NCBI RefSeq assembly: GCF_001953875.1
Contig: NZ_MQUR01000033.1
Span: 1-64,000 of the forward strand
Origin: Streptomyces amritsarensis
GTDB lineage: Bacteria > Actinomycetota > Actinomycetes > Streptomycetales > Streptomycetaceae
Direction of reading: 5' to 3'
Length of the DNA: 64,000 nt
Part shown: positions 51,510 through 60,952 of the stretch, piece by piece
How the letters are laid out: the number at the start of each line of letters is the position of its first letter
Position numbering within the stretch: position 1 is the stretch's first letter
Made by a program: the position numbers and the translations under genes
The notes under the pieces: model-generated
Told to the model about the DNA's origin: nothing
The model's database searches: none
Seen by the model: only the letters and a program-made list of their open reading frames with translations

Positions 51510-53093
51510 ATGACCGCCACGACGTCCACAGCCCCCGCCGCCGACCGGCAGCCGCCCAACGGCTTCTGGGCGCAGGCCGCCGCCGACCCCGCACGCACCG
51601 TCCTGACCGCCCCCGGCGGCGAGGAGTGGAGCGCCGGCCGGCTGCACGCCGACGTCAACCGCCTCGTCCACGGCCTGCGCGCCGCCGGGTTGGAGCGGGG
51701 CGACGTCTTCGCCGTCGTCCTGCCCAACGGCGCCGAGTTCCTCACCGCCTACCTCGCCGCCTCCCAGGCCGGCTTCTACCTCGTCCCCGTCAACCACCAC
51801 CTGGTGGGCCCGGAGATCGCCTGGATCGTCTCCGACTCCGGTGCCAAGGTCCTCATCGCCCACGAGCGCTTCGCCGAGGCCGCCACCGCCGCGGCCGACG
51901 AAGCCGCCCTGCCCGCGAGCCGCCGCTACGCCGTCGGCACGGTCCCGGGCTTCCGCCCGTACGGCGAACTCCTCGACGGGCAGCCCGCAACACCCCCGGC
52001 GGACCGCACCCTCGGCTGGGTCATGAATTACACCTCCGGAACCACCGGCCGCCCCCGCGGCATCCGCCGCCCCCTGCCCGGCAAGCTCCCGGAGGAGACG
52101 TACCTCGGCGGCTTCCTCGGCATCTTCGGCATCCGCCCCTTCGACGGCAACGTCCACCTGGTCTGCTCGCCGCTCTACCACACGGCCGTCCTGCAGTTCG
52201 CGGGCGCCGCCCTGCACATAGGCCACCCGCTCGTCCTCATGGACAGGTGGACCCCGCAGGAGATGCTGCGCCTCATCGACGCCCACGCCTGCACCCACAC
52301 CCACATGGTGCCCACGCAGTTCCACCGGCTCCTCGCCCTCCCGCAGGAGACGAAGGACGCCTACGACGTCTCCTCGATGCGGCACGCCATCCACGGCGCA
52401 GCGCCCTGCCCCGACCACGTCAAACGGGCGATGATCGACTGGTGGGGCGGCTGCGTGGAGGAGTACTACGCGGCGAGCGAGGGCGGCGGCGCCTTCGCGA
52501 CCGCCGAGGACTGGCTGAAGAAGCCGGGAACGGTCGGCAAGGCCTGGCCGATCAGCGAACTGGCCGTCTTCGACGACGACGGCAACCGCCTTCCCCCGGG
52601 CGAACTGGGCACCGTCTACATGAAGATGAACACCGGCGGCTTCAGCTACCACAAGGACGAGGACAAGACGAGGAAGAACCGCATCGGCGACTTCTTCACC
52701 GTCGGGGACCTCGGCCTGATGGACGAGGAGGGCTACCTCTTCCTCCGCGACCGCAAGATCGACATGATCATCTCCGGCGGGGTCAACATCTACCCGGCCG
52801 AGATCGAGTCGGCCCTGCTCACCCACCCGGCCGTCGCGGACGCCGCCGCCTTCGGCATCCCGCACGCCGACTGGGGCGAGGAGGTCAAGGCGGTCGTCGA
52901 ACCGGCGGAGGGCTTCGCGGCCGGCGACGCCCTGGCCGCGGAGATCCTGCACCACTGCGAGCGGCAGCTCGCCGGGTACAAACGGCCCAGGACCGTCGAC
53001 TTCATCGAGGCGATGCCGCGCGACCCGAACGGCAAGCTCTACAAGCGGCGGCTGCGCGACCCGTACTGGGAGGGCCGCGACCGCGCCATGTGA
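51510..53093 (+). CDS. Acyl-CoA synthetase (AMP-binding, FadD-like)
   Basis: A 527-residue ANL-superfamily ligase that activates a carboxylic acid to its CoA ester via the acyl-adenylate. P-loop YTSGTTGRPRG (about 173-183), the adenylate motif EEYYAASEGGG (about 317), the hinge region DLGLMDEEGYLFLRDRKIDMIISGGVNIYPAEIE, and the C-terminal K (PRDPNGKLYKRRLR) are all present. Start is ATG at 51510, or a GTG nine bases earlier that overlaps the monooxygenase stop; GAGAGGC serves either. It is co-transcribed with the upstream flavoprotein. Confidence 0.9.
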   Translation: MTATTSTAPAADRQPPNGFWAQAAADPARTVLTAPGGEEWSAGRLHADVNRLVHGLRAAGLERGDVFAVVLPNGAEFLTAYLAASQAGFYLVPVNHHLVGPEIAWIVSDSGAKVLIAHERFAEAATAAADEAALPASRRYAVGTVPGFRPYGELLDGQPATPPADRTLGWVMNYTSGTTGRPRGIRRPLPGKLPEETYLGGFLGIFGIRPFDGNVHLVCSPLYHTAVLQFAGAALHIGHPLVLMDRWTPQEMLRLIDAHACTHTHMVPTQFHRLLALPQETKDAYDVSSMRHAIHGAAPCPDHVKRAMIDWWGGCVEEYYAASEGGGAFATAEDWLKKPGTVGKAWPISELAVFDDDGNRLPPGELGTVYMKMNTGGFSYHKDEDKTRKNRIGDFFTVGDLGLMDEEGYLFLRDRKIDMIISGGVNIYPAEIESALLTHPAVADAAAFGIPHADWGEEVKAVVEPAEGFAAGDALAAEILHHCERQLAGYKRPRTVDFIEAMPRDPNGKLYKRRLRDPYWEGRDRAM

Positions 53094-53418
53094 GCCCGGC
53101 AGGGCTCCCCGAACCCCGCCCCCGGCGAGGCGCCGCGGTGTCCCCGCGGCGGCCGGCCACGGGACGGCGGTGTCGTACCCGTCGACCGGCGGCGGGTCGG
53201 GCCCGAGGCGACGAGCTCCGGCCGGCCGGGCGGCCGCAGCACGCCGGGCGCCGGCCGGCCCGCCGGACCACGTCCCCGCGCGCCCGGCCCGCCGCGCCGG
53301 GCGGGACCGGGCACGCCGGACCTGCCACGCCGGGAGGATCCGTGAGAAACGCCACGTCAAGGCCCTGCGAGCGCGCCGTGCGACGCACCGGAGGGACACT
53401 TCTGGCAAGTTGGCGGAT
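53094..53418. other. Intergenic region with no gene seen
   Basis: These 325 bases separate the acyl-CoA synthetase and the antiporter. Composition is extremely GC-rich, and the open frames read as arginine/proline-rich shadows. No terminator, promoter or repeat is convincing; CGGAGGG at about 53388 is too far from the antiporter start to be its ribosome binding site. Confidence 0.4.
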
Positions 53419-54522
53419 ATGGGTACGACGAAGCGCAGATCCCCCCTGACCGACTGGACCGTCCTGGTCCCCGTGCTGGCGCTCGTCGCGCTCGTGTTCA
53501 GCTGGGGGAGGGAGCTACCCGGCTTCGCCGTGGTGCTCGTCGCGCTCTGCCTGGCCGGCGCCGTCCTGGCGGCCGTCCACCACGCGGAGGTCGTGGCCCA
53601 CCGGGTGGGCGAACCCTTCGGCTCCCTCATCCTGGCCGTTGCGGTCACCGTCATCGAAGTGGCCCTCATCGTCACCCTGATGGCCGACGGCGGGGACAAG
53701 TCCGCCTCCCTCGCCCGGGACACCGTCTTCGCCGCCGTCATGATCACCTGCAACGGCATCGTCGGCGTCTCCCTGCTCGTCGGAGCCCTGCGCAACCGCA
53801 CCGCCGTCTTCAACCCCGAGGGGTCCGGCGCCGCCCTCGCCACCGTCGCCACGCTCGCCACCCTCAGCCTGGTCCTGCCGACCTTCACCACGAGCAAGCC
53901 CGGCCCGGAGTTCTCCACCGGGCAGCTGACCTTCGCCGCCGTCGCCTCACTCGCCCTGTACGGGCTGTTCATCGCCGTCCAGACGGTCCGCCACCGCGAC
54001 TACTTCCTGCCCGTGGACACCGGCCGGGACGCGGACCCGCAGGCCGACCACGCGACGCCGCCCACCGCCCGCGCCGCCCTGCTCAGCCTCGGCCTGCTGC
54101 TGGTCGCGCTCGTCGCGGTGGTCGGCGACGCCAAGGCCGTTTCACCGACCATCGAGACGGCGGTGGCCAAGGCCGGCCTGCCCCAGGCGGTCGTCGGCGT
54201 GATCATCGCGCTGCTGGTGCTGCTGCCCGAGACCCTCGCCGCCGTCCGCGCCGCCCGCCGCGACCGCGTGCAGACCAGCCTCAACCTCGCCTACGGATCC
54301 GCCATCGCCAGCATCGGGCTCACCATCCCGGCGATCGCCCTGGCCTCCGTCTGGCTCTCCGGGCCGCTCCTGCTCGGCCTCGGCCCCGTCCACATGGTCC
54401 TGCTCGCCCTGACCGTGGTGGTCAGCACGCTCACCCTCGCCCCGGGCCGCGCCACCCTGCTCCAGGGCGGGGTGCACATCGTGGTGCTGGCCGCGTACCT
54501 CTTCCTGGCCGTCAGCCCATGA
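53419..54522 (+). CDS. ChaA-type calcium/cation:proton antiporter
   Basis: A 367-residue membrane protein with about 11 hydrophobic helices. The first alpha-repeat region GEPFGSLILAVAVTVIEVALIVTLM (about 58-82) is the hallmark of ChaA-like Ca2+/H+ antiporters, with the acidic residue E75 in the membrane; a second repeat appears near residue 250 as VIIALLVLLPETLAAVRAA. It exchanges Ca2+ or Na+/K+ for protons across the cytoplasmic membrane. The ATG at 53419 starts MGTTKRR; no clear ribosome binding site is seen, so the start is not certain, and a TTG three codons upstream is an alternative. Confidence 0.86.
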   Translation: MGTTKRRSPLTDWTVLVPVLALVALVFSWGRELPGFAVVLVALCLAGAVLAAVHHAEVVAHRVGEPFGSLILAVAVTVIEVALIVTLMADGGDKSASLARDTVFAAVMITCNGIVGVSLLVGALRNRTAVFNPEGSGAALATVATLATLSLVLPTFTTSKPGPEFSTGQLTFAAVASLALYGLFIAVQTVRHRDYFLPVDTGRDADPQADHATPPTARAALLSLGLLLVALVAVVGDAKAVSPTIETAVAKAGLPQAVVGVIIALLVLLPETLAAVRAARRDRVQTSLNLAYGSAIASIGLTIPAIALASVWLSGPLLLGLGPVHMVLLALTVVVSTLTLAPGRATLLQGGVHIVVLAAYLFLAVSP

Positions 54523-54918
54523 GGGGGGGCGGTCCGGGGCCGGGGAGAGGCCGCGGGCGCCGCCCGGTCGAGGGTACGCGGCGTACGCACGGGGTCGGCG
54601 GCCGAGAACGGCACCAGCCACAGGCCCGCGGCCGGGGTGGACGCCGTCGGCCTGCGCCAGAACCGGTCGAAAGAGCAGCGCGCCATGGCTGCCGGCGTCG
54701 GTCGTACGGTCCCGGCGTGCCGGCACCGCGCACACCGCGAAGACGTCTACCACCGAGCCGTCGGACGCCGTGGCCGTGCCTCCGGGACACGGGGGCTCTG
54801 CGCTCCGCCCTGCGACAAGAACGGCTTGAAGTGATCCAGTTCAACCGGGCGGCCGCGGTGCAGACTTGCCACTGAGGATGGAGAAGTGTTTCGACGGCCT
54901 TTGGAGGGGGACAGCGTC
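54523..54918. other. Region before the STAND locus with no gene seen
   Basis: No gene is convincing in these 396 bases; open frames are mutual shadows. A TTGAA...TTCAA inverted repeat (54826-54830 with 54840-54844) is the only structured element, at about 75 bases before the start of the small helical protein, and could be part of its promoter/operator. Confidence 0.4.
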
Positions 54919-55440
54919 GTGGACCCTGCTGTCGCAGCTGTCGCGGCCACCGCCGCGACCACGCTCGTCACCGCGATGACGACAGACGCGTGGGACCACA
55001 CCCGGCGCGGCTTCGGCCGACTGCTCGGGCTCGGCGGGCGGGCCGGGGAGAGCGGCGGCGTCGAGGTGGAGGCCGAGGCGGAGCTGGAGCACGCGCGCGA
55101 GACCGTGCTCACCGCGTACGAGCGGGGCGACGCGGCGGCCCTGGGCGAGGCCCACGAGAACTGGGCGGCGCGGCTCGGGGCGGCGCTGGAGGCGAATGCC
55201 CACCGCTCGGCCGAGTGCGAGCGGCTGCTGCGCGAACTGATCGCCGGGCAGCCCGGCGCCGACGGCGAGATCCGCGCCCTCGGGGCGGCCCTGCGCGGGT
55301 CGCAGACCCACGGGGTCTACAGCCAGGTGATCCAGAGCGGCGGCGCGGGCGCTCAGGGCCCGGGGGCCAGCGTGACCGTAACCAACCACCACCACGGGCC
55401 CGGCGCGGCCCAGGCCGGGATTCCCCGCGGAGAGTCTTGA
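54919..55440 (+). CDS. Small helical effector-like protein with shared C-terminal motif
   Basis: A 173-residue protein. The N-terminus is an Ala/Val-rich helix (DPAVAAVAATAATTLVTA) followed by a conserved-looking W/DHTRRGFGRLLG segment, then amphipathic helices to about residue 125. After a short Gly-rich linker, residues 145-160 read AQGPGASVTVTNHHHG; the downstream STAND protein has nearly the same motif near its N-terminus. This layout resembles bacterial Bell-type effectors with amyloid-signalling motifs. The GTG at 54919 has GGAGGGGG 8 bases upstream; the earlier GTG at 54886 has no such site. It overlaps the next gene by 4 bases (TTGA). Confidence 0.7.
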   Translation: MDPAVAAVAATAATTLVTAMTTDAWDHTRRGFGRLLGLGGRAGESGGVEVEAEAELEHARETVLTAYERGDAAALGEAHENWAARLGAALEANAHRSAECERLLRELIAGQPGADGEIRALGAALRGSQTHGVYSQVIQSGGAGAQGPGASVTVTNHHHGPGAAQAGIPRGES

Positions 55441-58400
55441 CCGAGCCACGCTACGAGCAGTACCTCACCCCCGGTTCGGCCGCCGCGCAGGGCCCGGGCG
55501 CAAGGGCCACCGTCAACCACTACCACGGGTCTCCCGGGCCCGGCATCGAGGCGCTGCCGGCGCCGCCGGCCCCGGCCACCGACTGGCTGATGGCGCAACC
55601 CAGCCGGCTTCTCGACGCGCGCAGCCGTGTGGTGCCCTTCATCGGCCGGGAAGCCGAACTGGAGCGGCTGCGGCGCTGGCGTGACACCCGCAATGCCCGC
55701 CTGTCGGTGCTGCTGCTCCACGCTCCCGGCGGGGAGGGCAAGACCCGCCTCGCCATGGAGTTCGCCGAGCGGTCCCGAGACCCCGGCCGACCGGCCGCGG
55801 AACGCTGGCAGGTGCTGCACGCCGTGGTCCGCGACGGCGGCCCCGCCCAGGACCCCGGTACCCAACCGGCCGAGGACGGCGCCGGCGTCCTGCTCGTCGT
55901 GGACTACGCGGACCGCTGGGCGTACAGCCAGCTGGAGCGGCTGCTGTCCGAGCCTGTCCTGCACCGGCAGCGGCCCACCCGGGTCCTCCTGATCGGCCGT
56001 ACGGTCCGCTGGTTCGCGGCCCTGCGCGGTGAACTCCACGACCGGCGCGCCGAGATCGCCGACATGCTGCTGCCGTCCTTGGACGCGGACCGGCTGCGGA
56101 TGTTCACCGCCGCCCGCGACCGCTACGGTGCGAGCGACCTCTACGACCTGCCGGACACCTCCGCGGTCGCACCGCCCGCCCTTCTGGACCGGCCCGACTT
56201 CGGACTGACGCTGACCCTGCAGATGGCGGCGCTGGTCGCCGTCGATGCCCACGCGCGCGGGCGCCGGCCGTCCCTGACCGAACCGCACGAGCTGTCGGCG
56301 TACCTTCTGGACCGTGAATACCGGGCGTGGCAGCGGCTGTTCGAGGCCGGCGGGTCCGGACTGGACTACAAGACCCGGCCCGCCGTCATGGCCAGGACGG
56401 TGTTCACCGCCGCCTTGACCGGGGCGGTCAGCCACGGCACCGGCGCCCGGGCGCTGCGCGCCCTCGACCTGCCGGGCCATCCGCAGGACCTCCTCCTCGA
56501 CCACCGGTTCTGCTATCCGCCCGTCGACCGCGACCTGTTCCTGGAGCCCCTGTACCCCGACCGGCTCACCGAGGACTTCCTCGGGCTGTTCACCCCGGGA
56601 CACGACATCACCGCGTACGACCCGGACCCCTGGGCGGGCGATGTCCCGGCGGCCCTGATGGGCGGGGACCTGGGGCCGGCGGTGGCCCCGCGGGCCGTGA
56701 CGTTCCTGGCGTCCGCGGCCGCCCGCTGGACGCACGTCGGCCGTCGGGTGCTGTACCCGCTGCTGCGGTCCTCGCCGCACCTCGCGATCACCGCGGGCAG
56801 TCCCGCCCTGACCACGCTCGCCGCCCTCGCCGCGCCGGGCGACGCCGGCGGCGAGGGCGACGCGGACGACGCGGGCACCGGCAGCGAAGCCGCGCCGCCA
56901 CTGGACGCCGATCTGGTGGCGGTACTGGAGGCCGTGGAAGCCGTGCTGCCCTCGGGCCGCCACGTGGACCTGGACAACGGAATCCTCGCCGTCGCCGAGG
57001 TGCTGACCGCGCACCGGCTGGCCACCACCGAGGACCCCGCCCGGCGGGCCGTGCTGTACGGGACGCTGGCGTGGCGCCGGGCCAACGCGGGCCGCCGCGA
57101 GCAGGCCGTCCTCCCCGCGGAGGAGGCCGTACGGCTGCACCGGGGGCTCGCCTCCGAGGACCCCGCGCACCTCCCCTTGCTCGCGAACTCCCTCGGTGTG
57201 CTCGGCGAGCGGCTCTCCGCCGCCGGCCGCTGGGAGGAGGCGCTGTTCACCGCCGAGGAGTCCGTCGCGATCGGCCGGCGCCTGACCGCCGTTGACCCCG
57301 CCGCCCACCAGGACCGCCTGGCGGGCGCGCTGACCGGCCTCGGCAGCAGTCTGTCGCGGCACGGCAGGCGGGCGGAGGCCCTGGCCGTCACCGAGGAGGC
57401 CGCCGAGCTGTATCGGCGTCTGTCCGAAACGGACCCCGTGTACGGTCCCGACCGGGCCGCGCTCCTCACCCACCTGGGCCTGCGGCTCCTCGACGCCGGC
57501 CGCACCGAGGAGGGCCTGGCCGCCAGTGAGGAGGCTGCCGGACTGTACCGGCGGCTGTCCGCCGCCGACCCCGGCGGCGAGCGGCACCACTTCGCGCGCT
57601 CCCTCATCAACCTGGGGGCCGCGCTGCGCGCCGTCGGCAGGCTGGAGGAGGGCCTGGAGGTCACGGAGGTGGCCGGCGACCTGTACCGTCGGCTCGCGGC
57701 GGCCAACCCCGCCGCCCACCAGCCCGATCTGACGGCCGCGCTGGTCAGCCTCGGGGGGTTCCTCGCGGAGATGGGCCGGGGCGAGGAGGCCCTGGCCCCG
57801 GTCGAGGAGGCCGTGGCGATCCAGCGCCGGCTCGCGGAGTCCGACCCGGCCGCCCACAGCCTCGACCTGGCCCGGGTGTTGAACGACCTCGGGAGCCGGC
57901 TGCTCGCCCTGGGCCACGAGGAGCGGGCCCTGGCGGTGACGAGGGAGGCCGACGACCTGTACCGGCGGCTGGCTCGCGCGCACCCCACCGTCGACCTTCC
58001 CGAACACGTCGCCGTACAGAACCGGTTGGCCCGGGAGCCGGACCGGGTCCGGGAGGAGGCGCTGGCGGCCACGCGCGAGGCGACCGAGTTGTACCGGCTG
58101 CTGGCCGACCCGCCGACCGGCGCCGACCTCACCGACCTCAGCACGCGGGCGGGCGCGCTGGGCAGGGTCGGTGAGACGCTGATCGGGCTCGGGCGTTTCG
58201 AGGAGGCCCTCACGGCCGTGGAGCGGGCCGCGGCCGTCCACCTCGACATCGGCGACCGGCGCCGCGCGGCCGAGCTGCTCCTCCAGTCGGGCAGCGCCCT
58301 GGCAGGCATACGGCGGCAGAAGGAGGCGATCGGCCTGTTCGAACAGGCCGTTCAGCACTTCGACCGGCTGGGCGAACGGGCTCTGCTGGGAGCCACGCTC

Positions 58401-60647
58401 ACCAACCTCGGCACCTCCCTGGCAGCCGACGGCCGCACCGACGAAGCCGTCACCGCCTGCGAACGGGCCGCGGCCATCTTCCGGAGCGGCGGTCCGGGCG
58501 GCGGTAGCGCCGGAGCTGACGCGGCCGGTGACCCGAGCCCTTTTGAGATCGCCGCGCTCACCAACCTGAGCAATGCCCTCACAGCCGCCAAGCGGTACGC
58601 CGAAGCAGCCGAAGTCAGCCGGCGGGCCGCAGCCCTGAGCGCCGGCGGCGGCCATGACCGCTTCGGCAGCGCGCCGCTCCACAACCTGGGCAACGCCCTG
58701 ATCAACGAGGGCCGGTTCGAGGAAGCCATCTCGCCCGTCCGGCAGGCCGCCGCCCTCTACCGTGAGGCCGGCGATCGAGGCCGTGAAGCCGATTCCCTCG
58801 CCAACCTCGCCGTCGCCCTGCACCGTACGGGTCGACTCGACGAGGCGATCACCACCTACCAGCGCTCGGCCGGGCTCTTCGGAGAAACCGGCGAACGCGG
58901 CAAGGAGCGCTGGGTGCTCGACGGTCTCATCCCGGCCCTGATCGAAGCGGAACGCTACGAAGCGGCCGTCGACGCCGCGCAGCGGTCCGCCACCCTCTGC
59001 CGTGACCTGGGCGACCGTACGGGTGAGGCGTCCGCGCTCATCAACCTCGGCAACGCCGCCGGGCAGGGAGGCCGTTACGCTGAGGCGGCCACCGCCTGCG
59101 GGAAGGCGGCCGCCCTGCTGCGGGAGACCGGCGACCACGAGCGCGAGGGCAATGCGCTGTCCAACCGCAGCGAGGCACTCGCCCGGGCGGAGCGCCACGA
59201 CGAGGCTGTCGCCGCCTGCGAAGAGGCCGTGGCCGCGTACCGCCGGTCCGGCAATCGGGCGCGGGAGGCCGTGATGCTGCGCAACCTCGCCATCCGCCTC
59301 GCCCAGGCCCATCGCTCCGACGAAGCCGTCGCCGCCTACCGGCAGGAGCTCGCGGTCCACCGGGAGACCGGCGACCGCCGGGGCGAGCTGACCGCCCTGC
59401 GCAGCCTCTCCCTCGTCCTGGTTTACGAGGGACGGTACGAGGAGGCCGTGCCCGCCTGTCAGCAGGGACTCGTCTACTGCCGCGCGGCCGGCGACCGCGA
59501 GCACGAGGGGGAACTCCTGGACCGGCTCGGCGAAGCTCTGGGAGCACTGGGCCGCGTGGAGGAGTCGGCCGCCGCCCGGGAAGGTGCCGTCGCCGTGCAC
59601 CGGGCCGCCGGCGACCGGGCGGGCGAGGCCGCGGCCTCGGCCGAACTCGGCGTCGCGCTCAACCGATTGGGACGCTACGAGCAGGCCGCCGACGCGGGCC
59701 GGCACGCCGCCGAGCTGCACCGGCGGGCCGGTGACCGCGCCCGCGAGGCCCATGCCCTCATCGTCGTCGGCCATGGCCTGGAGCATCAGGGGAAACCGAA
59801 GAAGGCCATCCCTGCCTACACCCGGGCGGCGGAGCTGTCCCGCGAGATCGGCGACGCCCCCGCCGAGGCCACGGCTCTGCGCCGGCTCGGCGGCGCCCTC
59901 GAAGCGGCGGGCCGGGACACGCAGGCCGTGGCCGTCCTGCAACAGGCCGCGACCGTCTCCCGGGGCGCCGGCGACCAGGAGGGCGAGGCCATGGCCCTTT
60001 ACCACCTGGGTGAGAAACTGACCAACGCCGGCCGGCTCGAAGAGGCCGTCGTAGCCCATCGGCGCGTCGCCACCGTGTTCCGTGAACTGGACCGCCCGGA
60101 CCTCGAAGGGTCCGCACTCCTCAACCTGGCCCGCGACCTGCGGGTGTCGGGCCGAGACGAGGAGGCCGTCGCCGTCTACCGGCGGGCCGTGGTCGTCTAC
60201 CCCCGGACGGAGGACCGGGCGCGGGAGAACCAGCTCCACCTCCACCTCGGCATGACGCTGGAAAAGCTGGGCCGGCGCGCCGACGCCCTCCTCTCGTACG
60301 GACGTGCCGCGGAGCTGTTCCACGCCGCGCAGGACCGCACCAACGAAAGCCAGACCCTGTACCGCTACGGCGTCCTGGCCGTGGAACTCCGGCAGTACGG
60401 GGACGCCATCCCCGCCCTCGAGCGGTACCTGGCGCTCTGCCGGGACACCGCCGACGGGCAGGGCGAGGGTACCGCCCTGCTCATCCTCGGCGGCCTCCTC
60501 GTGGACGTGGGACGGTATGAGGAAGCCGTGACCGTCAACGACCAGGCGGCCAGTCACTTCCGCGCCGAGGGCAGGACCCGGGCGATGGACCTGGCCCTGA
60601 GGCACCGCTCCAAGGCCCTCCACGCACTGGGCCGCCGCGACGCCTGA
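55437..60647 (+). CDS. STAND-type ATPase with about 28 TPR repeats
   Basis: A 1736-residue cytosolic protein. Residues 17-31 (AQGPGARATVNHYHG) mirror the motif of its partner. A STAND/NB-ARC-like nucleotide-binding domain follows: FIGREAELERLRRW, Walker A APGGEGKT (96-103) and Walker B LLVVDYAD (D156). A helical region leads to TPR repeats from about residue 540 to the end: nine of about 45 residues (LYRRLS..DP..), then about nineteen of 40 residues starting GD-R..EA.AL..LG. TPRs act as ligand sensors in such NLR-like proteins. The TTG at 55437 overlaps the partner's stop codon, with GGAGAG upstream, so translation is coupled. Immune or developmental signalling is inferred, not shown. Confidence 0.85.
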   Translation: MTEPRYEQYLTPGSAAAQGPGARATVNHYHGSPGPGIEALPAPPAPATDWLMAQPSRLLDARSRVVPFIGREAELERLRRWRDTRNARLSVLLLHAPGGEGKTRLAMEFAERSRDPGRPAAERWQVLHAVVRDGGPAQDPGTQPAEDGAGVLLVVDYADRWAYSQLERLLSEPVLHRQRPTRVLLIGRTVRWFAALRGELHDRRAEIADMLLPSLDADRLRMFTAARDRYGASDLYDLPDTSAVAPPALLDRPDFGLTLTLQMAALVAVDAHARGRRPSLTEPHELSAYLLDREYRAWQRLFEAGGSGLDYKTRPAVMARTVFTAALTGAVSHGTGARALRALDLPGHPQDLLLDHRFCYPPVDRDLFLEPLYPDRLTEDFLGLFTPGHDITAYDPDPWAGDVPAALMGGDLGPAVAPRAVTFLASAAARWTHVGRRVLYPLLRSSPHLAITAGSPALTTLAALAAPGDAGGEGDADDAGTGSEAAPPLDADLVAVLEAVEAVLPSGRHVDLDNGILAVAEVLTAHRLATTEDPARRAVLYGTLAWRRANAGRREQAVLPAEEAVRLHRGLASEDPAHLPLLANSLGVLGERLSAAGRWEEALFTAEESVAIGRRLTAVDPAAHQDRLAGALTGLGSSLSRHGRRAEALAVTEEAAELYRRLSETDPVYGPDRAALLTHLGLRLLDAGRTEEGLAASEEAAGLYRRLSAADPGGERHHFARSLINLGAALRAVGRLEEGLEVTEVAGDLYRRLAAANPAAHQPDLTAALVSLGGFLAEMGRGEEALAPVEEAVAIQRRLAESDPAAHSLDLARVLNDLGSRLLALGHEERALAVTREADDLYRRLARAHPTVDLPEHVAVQNRLAREPDRVREEALAATREATELYRLLADPPTGADLTDLSTRAGALGRVGETLIGLGRFEEALTAVERAAAVHLDIGDRRRAAELLLQSGSALAGIRRQKEAIGLFEQAVQHFDRLGERALLGATLTNLGTSLAADGRTDEAVTACERAAAIFRSGGPGGGSAGADAAGDPSPFEIAALTNLSNALTAAKRYAEAAEVSRRAAALSAGGGHDRFGSAPLHNLGNALINEGRFEEAISPVRQAAALYREAGDRGREADSLANLAVALHRTGRLDEAITTYQRSAGLFGETGERGKERWVLDGLIPALIEAERYEAAVDAAQRSATLCRDLGDRTGEASALINLGNAAGQGGRYAEAATACGKAAALLRETGDHEREGNALSNRSEALARAERHDEAVAACEEAVAAYRRSGNRAREAVMLRNLAIRLAQAHRSDEAVAAYRQELAVHRETGDRRGELTALRSLSLVLVYEGRYEEAVPACQQGLVYCRAAGDREHEGELLDRLGEALGALGRVEESAAAREGAVAVHRAAGDRAGEAAASAELGVALNRLGRYEQAADAGRHAAELHRRAGDRAREAHALIVVGHGLEHQGKPKKAIPAYTRAAELSREIGDAPAEATALRRLGGALEAAGRDTQAVAVLQQAATVSRGAGDQEGEAMALYHLGEKLTNAGRLEEAVVAHRRVATVFRELDRPDLEGSALLNLARDLRVSGRDEEAVAVYRRAVVVYPRTEDRARENQLHLHLGMTLEKLGRRADALLSYGRAAELFHAAQDRTNESQTLYRYGVLAVELRQYGDAIPALERYLALCRDTADGQGEGTALLILGGLLVDVGRYEEAVTVNDQAASHFRAEGRTRAMDLALRHRSKALHALGRRDA

Positions 60648-60684
60648 CCGGGGGTCGCGACCGCGCGGGGGCTGCGGGTCAGGC
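60642..60684 (+). terminator. Possible terminator at the end of the STAND gene
   Basis: An 8-bp inverted repeat (60642-60649 with 60677-60684) encloses a GC-rich 27-base loop and overlaps the stop codon. It is weak evidence only. Confidence 0.3.
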
Positions 60685-60825
60685 GCGGATGCGGTGGGCG
60701 CGGTGGCGCTGTTCGGTCGCGAGTCTGTTGACGTGGCCGTGGCCGTGGTGGATCTCCCGGAGGGCGGTGTGCGGTGTGTGCTGGTGTTGCCCTCCTGGCG
60801 ATCACGGTCAGGCCAGCTGACCTCG

Positions 60826-60930
60826 GCCGCCGGCGTGGTGGTGCCGCGCGGTCAGGTGACGGAGGCTGAGCTGCTGGCCTACGCCCGGGACAAGCTCGCC
60901 CACGTCACGGCCCCCAAGCGGGAGCTGCGG
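60826..60930 (+). pseudogene. C-terminal fragment of an AMP-binding acyl-CoA synthetase
   Basis: The translation AAGVVVPRGQVTEAELLAYARDKLAHVTAPK is the typical C-terminal subdomain of ANL-family ligases (compare the fadD-like gene at 51510). Nothing before or after it in frame continues the family: the part upstream is unrelated and the catalytic lysine region is missing. It is therefore a decayed remnant. The surrounding 60648-60952 holds nothing else that I can support. Confidence 0.55.
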
Positions 60931-60952
60931 GACCGCTTCGGGGCGCGTGCGG

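Noticed and set aside
54142..54753. Open frames in the antiporter/STAND gap and on its opposite strand
   Set aside because: They overlap certain coding sequence or consist of Arg/Pro/Gly-rich text; no start signals.
54826..54844. TTGAA...TTCAA inverted repeat as an operator of the STAND locus
   Set aside because: Arms are only 5 bases and the region's dyads are frequent; mentioned but not called as a site.
55353..60623. A minus-strand open frame of 1756 codons opposite the STAND gene
   Set aside because: Its product is compositionally a mirror of the TPR codons (Gly/Val/Gln-rich), with no domain, and the plus strand has clear motifs.
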